A stretch of DNA of 64,000 nt from SURF-21 sp964529285 (GTDB lineage Bacteria; Actinomycetota; Geothermincolia; Geothermincolales; RBG-13-55-18). Positions 26,453 to 34,407 of this stretch are shown here, piece after piece. The notes beneath the pieces were generated by a model. It was given only the letters and a program-made list of their open reading frames with translations. It searched no databases and had not been told where the DNA came from. Both the position numbers and the translations under genes were made by a program. How positions within the stretch are numbered: the first letter of the stretch is position 1; each line of letters opens with the position of its first letter. The stretch spans positions 1 to 64,000 of the forward strand of contig CAZGWK010000013.1 in NCBI GenBank assembly GCA_964529285.1. The letters run 5' to 3'.

Positions 26453-27598
26453 ATGGATTTCGGTTTCTCGGACGAACAGAAGGCCTTCGCGAGATCGGTG
26501 CAGGAGTTCGCGGAGAAGGAGATAGCCCCCGGGGCGCGGGAGAGGGAGCAGACGGAGGAGTTCCCCCACGATATATGGAAGAAGATGGCCGATTTCGGGC
26601 TGTTGGGCCTCCCGGTCCCCGAGGAGTACGGCGGCGGCGGTGCGGACGCGGTGACCACCACCCTGGCCAACGAGGTCTTCGCCCGCTACTGTCGGGACTT
26701 CGACCTCATGATCGAGTGGGGCTCGCACACCATGATCTGCGCCATGCCCATCGCCGTGCTGGGAAACGAGGGGCAGAAGCGAAGGTACCTGCCGGACTTG
26801 TGCGAGGGCACCCGCATCGGCGCCTTCGCTCTCACCGAACCGGAGGCGGGCTCGGATGCCAGCGCCATGAAGAGCAAGGCGGTGAGGGATGGTGATTCCT
26901 ACGTCCTCAGCGGCAACAAGATATACATCTCCAACGCCCCCCACGCCGACACCTTCGTCACCTTCGCCAAGACGGCCGGTGAGGATGGAGGCGAGGGCAT
27001 CTCCAGCTTCATCGTGGAGAGTTCATCCCCTGGTTTCGTGCGGGGCAAGCCCCTGAACCTGTATACACCCTCGCTGGGCTCCGACGTGGGTGAGATAGCC
27101 TTCGACGACTGCCGCGTGCCGGCGGATAACCTCCTCGGGGTGGAGGGTCAGGGGTTCTACGCCATGCTCACCTCCCTGGGGTGGGAGAGGCTTGCCTTCG
27201 CCGGTTTCCTGGGCGCCATGGCCTGCAACCTCGAGGACTGCATCGCCTACGCCAAGGAACGGCAGGCCTTCGGCAAGCCCATCTCCAAGTTCCAGCTCAT
27301 CCAGGCCAAGCTGGCGGACATGGCGGTGGACCTGGAAGCAGCACGCTTGCTCACTTACAAGCTGGCCTGGATGTTCGACACCGGACAGGTCATCCACCTG
27401 CAGGCGGCCATAGCCAAGCTCTTCACCACCGAGGCCGCGCTGCGCAACGCGCTGGAGGCCATCCAGGTCTTCGGGGGGTACGGCTGCATGACCGACGAGA
27501 ACGTCGGTCGTACCCTGTGGCCAGCCAAGGCCTCGGTGATAGGCGGGGGGACCTCGGAGATACAGCGCATCTTCATCGCCAGGATGCTGCTGCGTTAG
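26453..27598 (+). CDS. Acyl-CoA dehydrogenase
   Basis: The FAD enzyme makes a 2,3-double bond in an acyl-CoA and passes electrons to ETF. Length is 381 residues. Signatures are GAFALTEPEAGSDASAM, YISNAPHADTFV and the terminal GGYGCMTDENVGR ... GGGTSEIQRI. The usual catalytic Glu of medium-chain enzymes (YEGTS) is Gly here. Glu245 in SLGWERL matches the alternative base position known from isovaleryl- and long-chain enzymes, so activity on branched or bulky acyl groups is likely. It overlaps the operon logic of the MaoC pair (3-bp gap). Confidence 0.93.
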   Translation: MDFGFSDEQKAFARSVQEFAEKEIAPGAREREQTEEFPHDIWKKMADFGLLGLPVPEEYGGGGADAVTTTLANEVFARYCRDFDLMIEWGSHTMICAMPIAVLGNEGQKRRYLPDLCEGTRIGAFALTEPEAGSDASAMKSKAVRDGDSYVLSGNKIYISNAPHADTFVTFAKTAGEDGGEGISSFIVESSSPGFVRGKPLNLYTPSLGSDVGEIAFDDCRVPADNLLGVEGQGFYAMLTSLGWERLAFAGFLGAMACNLEDCIAYAKERQAFGKPISKFQLIQAKLADMAVDLEAARLLTYKLAWMFDTGQVIHLQAAIAKLFTTEAALRNALEAIQVFGGYGCMTDENVGRTLWPAKASVIGGGTSEIQRIFIARMLLR

Positions 27599-27682
27599 AG
27601 GCGGATTAATACGGTGTATGAATCGAAGGATATCGCCGCGAAGGGATACTTCCGCGTGATAAGGGAGGGGTGAGACTAAAAA

Positions 27683-29230
27683 ATGGATATGTGGAGCATC
27701 ATGAAGAGGGGCTTCATGTACAGACCCGACAGGGACTGTGCCATCTGCGCTGAGAAGCGGGTTACCTACCGGGAGTTCGAGAAGCGCATCAACCGCCTGG
27801 CGAACGTGCTTTACGGCTTGGGACTGCAGAAGGGCGACCGGGTATCGGTTCTGGCCGAGAATTCCATGATGGCCAAGGAAGCCATGATCGGCATCGAAAA
27901 ATGCGGCCTTGTCTGGGCGCCGCTCAACTTCCGGCACGTTCCGGCGGAGCACGTTTACCATCTAAACAACGCCGGATCCAGGGCCGTTATCATGCAGCAG
28001 CAGTTCGCCGAGGGCATCGCCTCGGTGCGGGACGAGCTGGAGACGGTGGAGCACTTCATCGTGGACGGAGAGCGCTGCGGTGGCATGGAGTCCTACGAGG
28101 AGCTCATGGCCAGGGCCAGCGCCAAGCATACCGCGGTCGATATTGACGAGGAAGACCCGGTGGCGCTCATGTACACCTCCGGCACCACCGGCAAGCCCAA
28201 GGGGGTGCTGCACACCCACAAGAGCTTCGGCGCCCTGGCCACCTTCGCGGCCATCGAGCTGGGAATACAGGACAGCGACGTGGTCATCTACGTGGCCCCC
28301 ATCAACCACGGCGCGGGCATACTGCTCCCGCCCCACCTCATGATGGGGGTGCCCAACATCCTCATAGCCCACCTGGACGTGGACTACATCCTGGACGTCA
28401 TCCAGAAGGAAGGGGTTACCACTATGTGGCTGGCTCCCACCATCATCTACTTCCTCCTGGCTTATCCCAATCGGGCCAATTTCGACCTCTCCTCGCTGAG
28501 GTCGCTTCCCTATTCATCGGCCCCCATAGCGGTGGAGAGACTGAAGGAGGCGCTCGATGTCTTCGGGCCCGTCTTCGCCCAGGCCTACGGGCTGGTGGAG
28601 TGCCCCGTGATCAGCATGTTGTCCAGGGACGACCACGTGATCGGGGGCAGCGAGGAACAGACCAGGAGATTGGGGTCGGCGGGAAGGGAGATCATCTACA
28701 CCCGGGTGCGCGTGGTCGACGACGACGGCAACGAGCTGCCCCCCGGTGAGACGGGGGAGATCATCGTGAACAGCCCCCTGGTGATGAAGGAGTACTGGCG
28801 GGATCCCGAGGCAACGGCGCAGGCGCTCAGGGAGGGGTGGCTGTACACGGGGGACGTGGGCTACCTGGACGACGACGGCTACCTCTTCATCGCCGACCGC
28901 CTCAAGGACATGATTATCACCGGGGGATACAACGTATACCCCAAGGAGGTGGAGAACGCCATCTTCAAGCACGCGGCGGTTCTCGAGGCAGCGGTTATCG
29001 GCGTCCCAGACGAGACCTGGGGGGAGTCGGTGAAGGCCTTCGTGGTGCCCAAGCCGGGCATGCAGGCCACTGAGGAGGAGATAATCGCCCTGTGCAGGGA
29101 CAACCTCGCTTCGTATAAGAAGCCCAAATCGGTGGAGTTAGTCGATGCCCTGCCCAAGAACATGGCGGGCAAGATCCTCAAGACGGAGCTGCGCGCCCCC
29201 TACTGGGAGGGCAGGGAGCGCCAGGTTTGA
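27683..29230 (+). CDS. AMP-forming acyl-CoA synthetase
   Basis: The protein has 515 residues, ATG 27683 behind GGGAGGGGTGAG. It activates a carboxylic acid with ATP and CoA. Adenylation motifs are MYTSGTTGKPKG (phosphate loop), QAYGLVE, YTGDVGYLDDDGYLFIADR and the C-terminal catalytic Lys in PKNMAGKILKTEL. It most resembles fatty or aromatic acid ligases. It lies inside the catabolic block after an 84-bp gap and is presumably the entry enzyme of the pathway. The acid is not known. Confidence 0.93.
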   Translation: MDMWSIMKRGFMYRPDRDCAICAEKRVTYREFEKRINRLANVLYGLGLQKGDRVSVLAENSMMAKEAMIGIEKCGLVWAPLNFRHVPAEHVYHLNNAGSRAVIMQQQFAEGIASVRDELETVEHFIVDGERCGGMESYEELMARASAKHTAVDIDEEDPVALMYTSGTTGKPKGVLHTHKSFGALATFAAIELGIQDSDVVIYVAPINHGAGILLPPHLMMGVPNILIAHLDVDYILDVIQKEGVTTMWLAPTIIYFLLAYPNRANFDLSSLRSLPYSSAPIAVERLKEALDVFGPVFAQAYGLVECPVISMLSRDDHVIGGSEEQTRRLGSAGREIIYTRVRVVDDDGNELPPGETGEIIVNSPLVMKEYWRDPEATAQALREGWLYTGDVGYLDDDGYLFIADRLKDMIITGGYNVYPKEVENAIFKHAAVLEAAVIGVPDETWGESVKAFVVPKPGMQATEEEIIALCRDNLASYKKPKSVELVDALPKNMAGKILKTELRAPYWEGRERQV

Positions 29231-29272
29231 CGGACCCGAGTCAATGGGATGGAGAGAAAGGGGAATGCCGTA

Positions 29273-30562
29273 ATGTCCAAATACGACGCTTTGTTCGAGC
29301 CCATTACCCTCAAGAACGTGGAGCTCAAGAACCGCATTGCCATGGCGCCGATGAACGTCTGTTTCACCGGCCCCAATCACATGGTCAGTAAACAGCAGAC
29401 CGCATACTACGCCGCACGCGCCATGGGTGGGGCGGGGTTGATCATCATCGAGGCGGTGGGGGGCACCGACCACGAAACGGTCAAGACCTACGAGGCGCAC
29501 AACAACCTCATGCTGGTCTACCCCTACCAGGCGGCTGACCATTCGGAACTGGTGGAGACTATCCATACCCACGGAGCGAAGGTGATGTGCCAGATCGCCC
29601 CGGGAGCCGGCCGCCAGGGGAGCTCGGAATATTCCGGCGTCCAGCCCGTAGCCCCCTCTCCCATTCCCTGGGCACCCCAGGAGGAGATGATGCCCAAGGG
29701 CGTGAAGATGGAGGACATGGCGAAGATGATGGGGCTGTTGGGGGGATCGTCGACCCTGGTGCCCGAGACGCCCCGCGAGCTGAGGAAGGACGAGATAGCG
29801 GTGCTCGCGGAGGACATGGGCAAGTCGTCCCGCCTGGCCAGGATCGCCGGCTACGACGGGGTGGAGCTGCATGCCCCCCACGGCTACCTGCTGCACGAGT
29901 TCCTCTCGCCCCGCTCCAACAAGCGAGATGACGAATACGGGGGTTCCCTGGAGAACCGGGCCCGTTTCATGTGTGAGTGTATAAAGAACATGCGCCAGGC
30001 AGTGGGCGATGAATACCTGGTAACGGTGAGGATCAGTGCCGATGAGCACCAGGAGGACGGCTTCCACGTTGAGGAAACCATCGAGTTTGCCAAACTGGCC
30101 ATCCAGGCGGGGGCGGACGGCCTCCACCTCTCCGACGGTTCCTACGAGTCCATGCGCTATTTCCTCCCCGATACCGACGGGCAGGTGGTTGAAGAGTCCG
30201 GGATCATAAAGGCCGGCATAAGAGAGGGATTGGGCGATGACTATCCGGTCATATGCCCCTCGGTGCACGATCCCGACCTGGCGGCCGAGAGCGTTGCCTC
30301 GGGCAAGGCGGACATCATCTCCCAGGGACGGGCCCTCATCGCCGACCCCGAGTGGCCCAACAAGGTCAGAGAGGGGAAGGTTGAAGATATTGTGAGGTGC
30401 ACCCGCTGCAACAAGGGGTGCATCCAGCGCTTCGTCCTGGGCCTCCCATCCCGCTGCGTGCTCAATCCCGAGATGGGACAGGAACAGTACATAGAGAAGT
30501 ACAACACCAGGCAGCTGCTGCCCTTGCAGGAGAGGGTCTGGAAGATACCCAAAGAGATCTGA
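29273..30562 (+). CDS. Old-Yellow-Enzyme-family Fe-S flavin reductase without the NADPH domain
   Basis: The protein has 429 residues from ATG 29273 (AAAGGGG upstream). The FMN barrel is typical: FEPITLKNVELKNRIAMAPM, GYDGVELHAPHGYLLHEFLSP, NKRDDEYGGSLENRARF, and GRALIADPEWPNK. The C-terminus carries C-x2-C-x3-C-x11-C (CTRCNKGC ... RC), the 4Fe-4S site of 2,4-dienoyl-CoA reductase-type enzymes. The chain then stops after about 40 residues, so the FAD/NAD(P)H domain of FadH and trimethylamine dehydrogenase is absent. Electrons must come from another protein. It probably reduces a dienoyl- or enone-type intermediate of the pathway. Confidence 0.9.
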   Translation: MSKYDALFEPITLKNVELKNRIAMAPMNVCFTGPNHMVSKQQTAYYAARAMGGAGLIIIEAVGGTDHETVKTYEAHNNLMLVYPYQAADHSELVETIHTHGAKVMCQIAPGAGRQGSSEYSGVQPVAPSPIPWAPQEEMMPKGVKMEDMAKMMGLLGGSSTLVPETPRELRKDEIAVLAEDMGKSSRLARIAGYDGVELHAPHGYLLHEFLSPRSNKRDDEYGGSLENRARFMCECIKNMRQAVGDEYLVTVRISADEHQEDGFHVEETIEFAKLAIQAGADGLHLSDGSYESMRYFLPDTDGQVVEESGIIKAGIREGLGDDYPVICPSVHDPDLAAESVASGKADIISQGRALIADPEWPNKVREGKVEDIVRCTRCNKGCIQRFVLGLPSRCVLNPEMGQEQYIEKYNTRQLLPLQERVWKIPKEI

Positions 30563-30688
30563 AAGTCGACTGCCAATGCATGTTAAGAAGACGAGACGAT
30601 ATGCGCGCCGGATATGCAGGAGAGGGTAATGATCGGACTGCTGGCGGCGACGGCAGGCAGTCTGGCACGCTGAAGGAGGGCTGAAAGT

Positions 30689-31873
30689 ATGGATAGTATT
30701 AGAGGCAAAACGGCCATCGTGGGCATAGGCGAGATACCCACCGGCATCTACCCGGAGAGGTCTTTCATCGAACAGGCGGTAGCGGTCGGCGAGATGGCCA
30801 TACGGGACGCGGGTATCGACAAGGAGGAGATCGACACCGTGATCCCCATCATCGCCGTGGCCAACCCCATAGACAACGCCAACCTGGTCTGTTCCTGGCT
30901 GGTGGAGGAGATGGGGATGGGAAAGACCTGCAAGGCAAATTTCGTCTGTGCCTCCGGCGGGTCGAGTTCCTCCAACTCCCTCAAGACCGCCATGGGGATG
31001 ATCGTCTCCGGGCTGTCCGAGGCGGTGCTGGTGGTGCACACCGACAAGCTGGGGACGGGCCTGGACATGGGAGCGGCCATCGCCCAGTTCGCGGTGGTCT
31101 CCATGAGCCAGGAGTACGAGATCCCTTACGGTTTCAGCCAGCTCGCCCTGGCGGGGTTCCTGCAGCAGCGCTACATGTACGACACCGGCACCACGGAGAG
31201 GCAGATAGCAAGCGTAGTAGAGACCCTGCGCAAGTGGGCGGCGCTCAATCCCAATGCCATGCTGCGCGAGTTGAGGACCGCCGACGATGTGCTGGCCTCC
31301 AAGATGATCTCCGCCCCGGTGAGGAAAAGGATGATGAACAAGCTGGCCGACGGCGCCTCTGCCTTCATCGTCACCAGCGCGGAGAGGGCCCGGCAACTCA
31401 GCGACCGGCCGGCCTACATCCTGGGGGTGGGCTCCCGCTGTACCAACTTCACCGCCACCGAGGGACAGGGTGATTTCTACCAGACCTGGACTCCGGCGGC
31501 GGATGATGCCTTCGCCATGGCGGGCATCGGACGCGAGGACATCGACGTGGCGGAACTCTACGATGCCTTTCCCACCTTCATCCTCATCTCCATGGAACTT
31601 GTCGGGTTGTGCAAGAGAGGCACGGCGGGGGTTTTCTTCGAGGAAGGCAGCGCCGCGCCGGGAGGAAAACTCCCGGTGACCACCAACGGCGGCATGATGG
31701 CCCAGGGCCACACCGGCGCCGGTGGCGGCGTGGCGGTGCTGGTCGAGGCGGCCCGCCAGGTTATGGGCAAGGCGGGGGAGCGGCAGGTGCCGGACGTGAA
31801 ATATGCCCTGGATACGGCCTCAGGAGGCATCGGTATGGACTTCCACGTCGGCATACTGGGAAGCGAGGTGTGA
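30689..31873 (+). CDS. SCP2-type thiolase or Ltp2-like aldolase
   Basis: The protein has 394 residues, ATG 30689 after GAAGGAGGG. It is of the SCP-x/lipid-transfer thiolase group: nucleophile region NFVCASGGSS (Cys87), ELYDAFPTFILISMELVGLC, and NGGMMAQGHTGAGGG (His341), then ERQVPDVKYALDTASGG. The second thiolase Cys, expected near residue 376, is missing. That feature, with a DUF35 gene directly after it, fits the retro-aldolase Ltp2/DUF35 type that cuts steroid side chains. Cys87 is kept, which true Ltp2 enzymes lack, so thiolytic activity is not excluded. Confidence 0.88.
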   Translation: MDSIRGKTAIVGIGEIPTGIYPERSFIEQAVAVGEMAIRDAGIDKEEIDTVIPIIAVANPIDNANLVCSWLVEEMGMGKTCKANFVCASGGSSSSNSLKTAMGMIVSGLSEAVLVVHTDKLGTGLDMGAAIAQFAVVSMSQEYEIPYGFSQLALAGFLQQRYMYDTGTTERQIASVVETLRKWAALNPNAMLRELRTADDVLASKMISAPVRKRMMNKLADGASAFIVTSAERARQLSDRPAYILGVGSRCTNFTATEGQGDFYQTWTPAADDAFAMAGIGREDIDVAELYDAFPTFILISMELVGLCKRGTAGVFFEEGSAAPGGKLPVTTNGGMMAQGHTGAGGGVAVLVEAARQVMGKAGERQVPDVKYALDTASGGIGMDFHVGILGSEV

Positions 31874-31876
31874 GAG

Positions 31877-32290
31877 ATGAACGAATATAACCTGCCGCTG
31901 CCGCTGATAACCACCCTGAGCAAGGTCTTCTGGGACGGGTGCAGGGAGAACAAGCTTCTCTACCAGCACTGCAGGGACTGCGGGAGGGTCATCTTCTTCC
32001 CCAAACACCTCTGCCCGGACTGCATGGGCCACGACCTTGAATGGCTGGAGTCCAAGGGAAAAGGAGTGATCGACACCTTCACCGTGACCTACGAGGGCGC
32101 GCCGCCCGCCTTCATGGGGGTGACCCCCTACTGCGTGGCCGTCATCCGCATGGACGAGGGCTACCGCATGATGAGCAACATCATCGACTGCGACTTTGAG
32201 GAACTCGAGTGCGAGATGCCCGTAGAGGTAATCTTCCAGCCGGTGACGGAGGAGATCACCCTCCCTAAGTTCCGGCCCGCAAAGTGCTAA
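31877..32290 (+). CDS. DUF35 OB-fold / zinc-ribbon acyl-CoA-binding partner protein
   Basis: The protein has 137 residues and starts 3 bp after the thiolase stop. The N-terminal zinc ribbon has CRDCG and CPDC spaced as in PF12172; an OB-fold domain of PF01796 follows (GVIDTFTVTYEGAP, YCVAVIRMDEGYRMMSNI). Such proteins bind SCP2-type thiolases or aldolases and MaoC-type hydratases and help them hold CoA substrates. Its gene order (thiolase-DUF35) strongly suggests a stable complex with the preceding enzyme. Confidence 0.92.
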   Translation: MNEYNLPLPLITTLSKVFWDGCRENKLLYQHCRDCGRVIFFPKHLCPDCMGHDLEWLESKGKGVIDTFTVTYEGAPPAFMGVTPYCVAVIRMDEGYRMMSNIIDCDFEELECEMPVEVIFQPVTEEITLPKFRPAKC

Positions 32291-32323
32291 TGGTCTACGT
32301 TGCGATAGAAAGGGGAATTCATA

Positions 32324-32980
32324 GTGCATGAGGGAGATACGAGCAAGCTGTTTTTGCTGACCCAAGCCGTTGCCGCCTTGGAGGAGGACGACCTCAATGA
32401 TCTCCTTGAAGGTCTTATCTCCGTTGCAACACCTCCACTGGAGATAATCAACGCTCTCTCGAGGGGTATGGAAAAAGTTGGAGCGATGTACGATGGAGGT
32501 ATATATTTTCTTTCGGAACTGATCTTCTCGGGGGAGATATTCAAGGAGGCCATGGGCAGAATCAAGCCTCTCCTGGAAGATGAAGGGTGCGGGGAATCCA
32601 TGGGTAAGGTGCTCATGGGAACGGTAAGAGGGGATATACACGACCTGGGCAAAAACATTGTAATAGTCCTTCTGGAGTGCGCGGGCTATGAGGTGATCGA
32701 TCTCGGTGTGGACGTACCGCCCGAGGTTTTTGTTCAGGCCCTCAAAGACGATTCTATAACCCTGGTCGGGATGAGCTCATTGCTGACAACCGCTTTTGAG
32801 GCCATGGAGCAGACAGTCGAGGCTGTTTGTGAGGCGGGCTTGAGAGATGACGTAAGGATCATGATTGGTGGCGGGTCGACCAGCGACATGCTGAAGGAGA
32901 AGATCGGGGCCGACTTCTTCGGTAAGAACGCCACGGCGGCAGTTGAATTCGCAAACATGGTTTACGGGAAACAGCGGTGA
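32324..32980 (+). CDS. Corrinoid (B12-binding) methyltransferase protein
   Basis: The protein has 218 residues from GTG 32324, with AAAGGGG upstream. An N-terminal four-helix cap (LFLLTQAVAALEEDDLNDLLEGL) precedes a Rossmann B12 domain with GDIHDLGKN (His106 is the lower axial cobalt ligand), VIDLGVDVPP, GMSSLLTT and MIGGG. This is the MtaC/MtbC type that carries a methyl group between two methyltransferases. The following gene is UroD-like and overlaps by 4 bp. Its base composition is visibly lower in GC than the thiolase gene before it. Confidence 0.93.
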   Translation: MHEGDTSKLFLLTQAVAALEEDDLNDLLEGLISVATPPLEIINALSRGMEKVGAMYDGGIYFLSELIFSGEIFKEAMGRIKPLLEDEGCGESMGKVLMGTVRGDIHDLGKNIVIVLLECAGYEVIDLGVDVPPEVFVQALKDDSITLVGMSSLLTTAFEAMEQTVEAVCEAGLRDDVRIMIGGGSTSDMLKEKIGADFFGKNATAAVEFANMVYGKQR

Positions 32981-34320
32981 AGGTGGCACCCATGTCCGAT
33001 CGCGAGCAACCATCGCATGGTCCGGGTGTATTCGAAGCGTTCTATACCCGCAAGTGGGAGGTCTTCGAGGCGGGGTTCTTGAAGGATAAGCGGATAGATT
33101 TACTCGCTGCCAGGCTGTTTCGTCATGCTACTCGCTTCAGGAGATTCAAAGATCCATTGGTCGAGGATTCCTTTAAAAGGAAACTCGAACGGTGCTATAC
33201 AGCCATCGCTATCGGTATTCCTGACCGCGTGCCTCTTATCAGCAGCGGGATAAATTTCTACCCCGCGTATTACTCGGGCTTATCCTTCGCCGACTACGTT
33301 AACGACAGAAAAAAGAACCTGGCGGCATTCTTCAGATTCTCGCGCGAGATGTGTGGTTTTGATGCCATGTTCCCATCGCAGATCGCATGCATGGGCCCGC
33401 TGATTCAAGCCACCAAACTGGATGTGCTCAAGCTGCCCGGCATCGATCTGCCGGACAACGTTGGCTACCAGTACGTTGAGAGGGAAAGGCTGAGGCCGGA
33501 GGAGTACAGGCAGTTTCTCGACGAGAAATGGGATTTCTTCAGGAAAACGATCCTTCCTCGCATGAGCCCTCTTCATCGCGGTGGAAGGGGCTGGGAGACC
33601 GGAACGCTTCTCAAGGCGGCCTTCGCGGCAACAGCGTATGCGCATTCCTTCAACCACGCAATAGATATCATAGAGAAGAACTACGGAATACCCATACTCC
33701 CAGGCGCCTTTTCGTTCGCCCCCTACGATCTCGTATCTTTTCTCTTCAGAGGTTTGGAGGGTATATCCGGTGACCTGTTCCGGCGTGCCGAGGACCTGGA
33801 GGGTACCGTGGATATGATGGTCCAGGTCATAACTATGGCCTGTGAGAACATCGCCGTGCTTTCGGGGATAAACAGCGCCGTTATCCTTTGCGAACGTGCC
33901 TTTTCTTTGTCCCCCCGCCAGTTCAAGCGTTTCTACATGCCGTATTTGAAGAAACTCGTGCATAACCTGATTGACCGGGGCATAATACCGCTGCTTGCTC
34001 TTGAGCAGGATTGCAGCCATCTTATCGAGTTCATACTGGAGTTGCCACCCCGGAAATGCATTGTAAATCTGGATACCTCGGATATCTTCAAGGCAAAGAA
34101 GATACTGGAGGGACATACGTGCATAGCGGGCAACGTTCCCATGAACCTCATGGTCACCGGGACGCCGCAAGACATCAGGGACTACTGTGCCAGGCTTATA
34201 CAGGAACTGGCGCCCGGAGGGGGGTTCATGATGAGCGGTGCTTTAGGTATTCCCGACAACGCCAGGGAGGAAAACGTGCGGGCCATGATCGAATATACGC
34301 TGGAGCAAGGAAAATACTAG
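32977..34320 (+). CDS. Uroporphyrinogen-decarboxylase-like methyltransferase
   Basis: The protein has 447 residues. GTG 32977 overlaps the corrinoid gene by 4 bp; ATG 32992 is the alternative start. The C-terminal two thirds follow the UroD/MtaA barrel: GIPDRVPLISSGINFYP, the segment LLALEQDCSHLIEF, GNVPMNLMVTGTPQDIRDYC, and GGGFMMSGALGIPDNAREENV. In MtaA/CmtA enzymes zinc is held by His-x-Cys and a later Cys; here the His is Gln and the later Cys is Ala. So zinc-thiolate chemistry is doubtful. It probably donates to or receives a methyl or other group from the adjacent corrinoid protein. Confidence 0.8.
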   Translation: MKVAPMSDREQPSHGPGVFEAFYTRKWEVFEAGFLKDKRIDLLAARLFRHATRFRRFKDPLVEDSFKRKLERCYTAIAIGIPDRVPLISSGINFYPAYYSGLSFADYVNDRKKNLAAFFRFSREMCGFDAMFPSQIACMGPLIQATKLDVLKLPGIDLPDNVGYQYVERERLRPEEYRQFLDEKWDFFRKTILPRMSPLHRGGRGWETGTLLKAAFAATAYAHSFNHAIDIIEKNYGIPILPGAFSFAPYDLVSFLFRGLEGISGDLFRRAEDLEGTVDMMVQVITMACENIAVLSGINSAVILCERAFSLSPRQFKRFYMPYLKKLVHNLIDRGIIPLLALEQDCSHLIEFILELPPRKCIVNLDTSDIFKAKKILEGHTCIAGNVPMNLMVTGTPQDIRDYCARLIQELAPGGGFMMSGALGIPDNAREENVRAMIEYTLEQGKY

Positions 34321-34407
34321 AGAGATCGCGATTCAGAACCGCCAATATCGAGCCATATGGATTGCGGCCTTCTCACGGGCATCCCAGGTTGCAGGGAGGC
34401 AGAAGAC

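Noticed and set aside
29138..31711. An 857-codon minus-strand frame opposite the OYE and thiolase genes
   Set aside because: It is the mirror of two certain genes in GC-rich DNA. It lacks a ribosome site and any domain, and has the His/Leu/Gly-rich composition of antisense frames.
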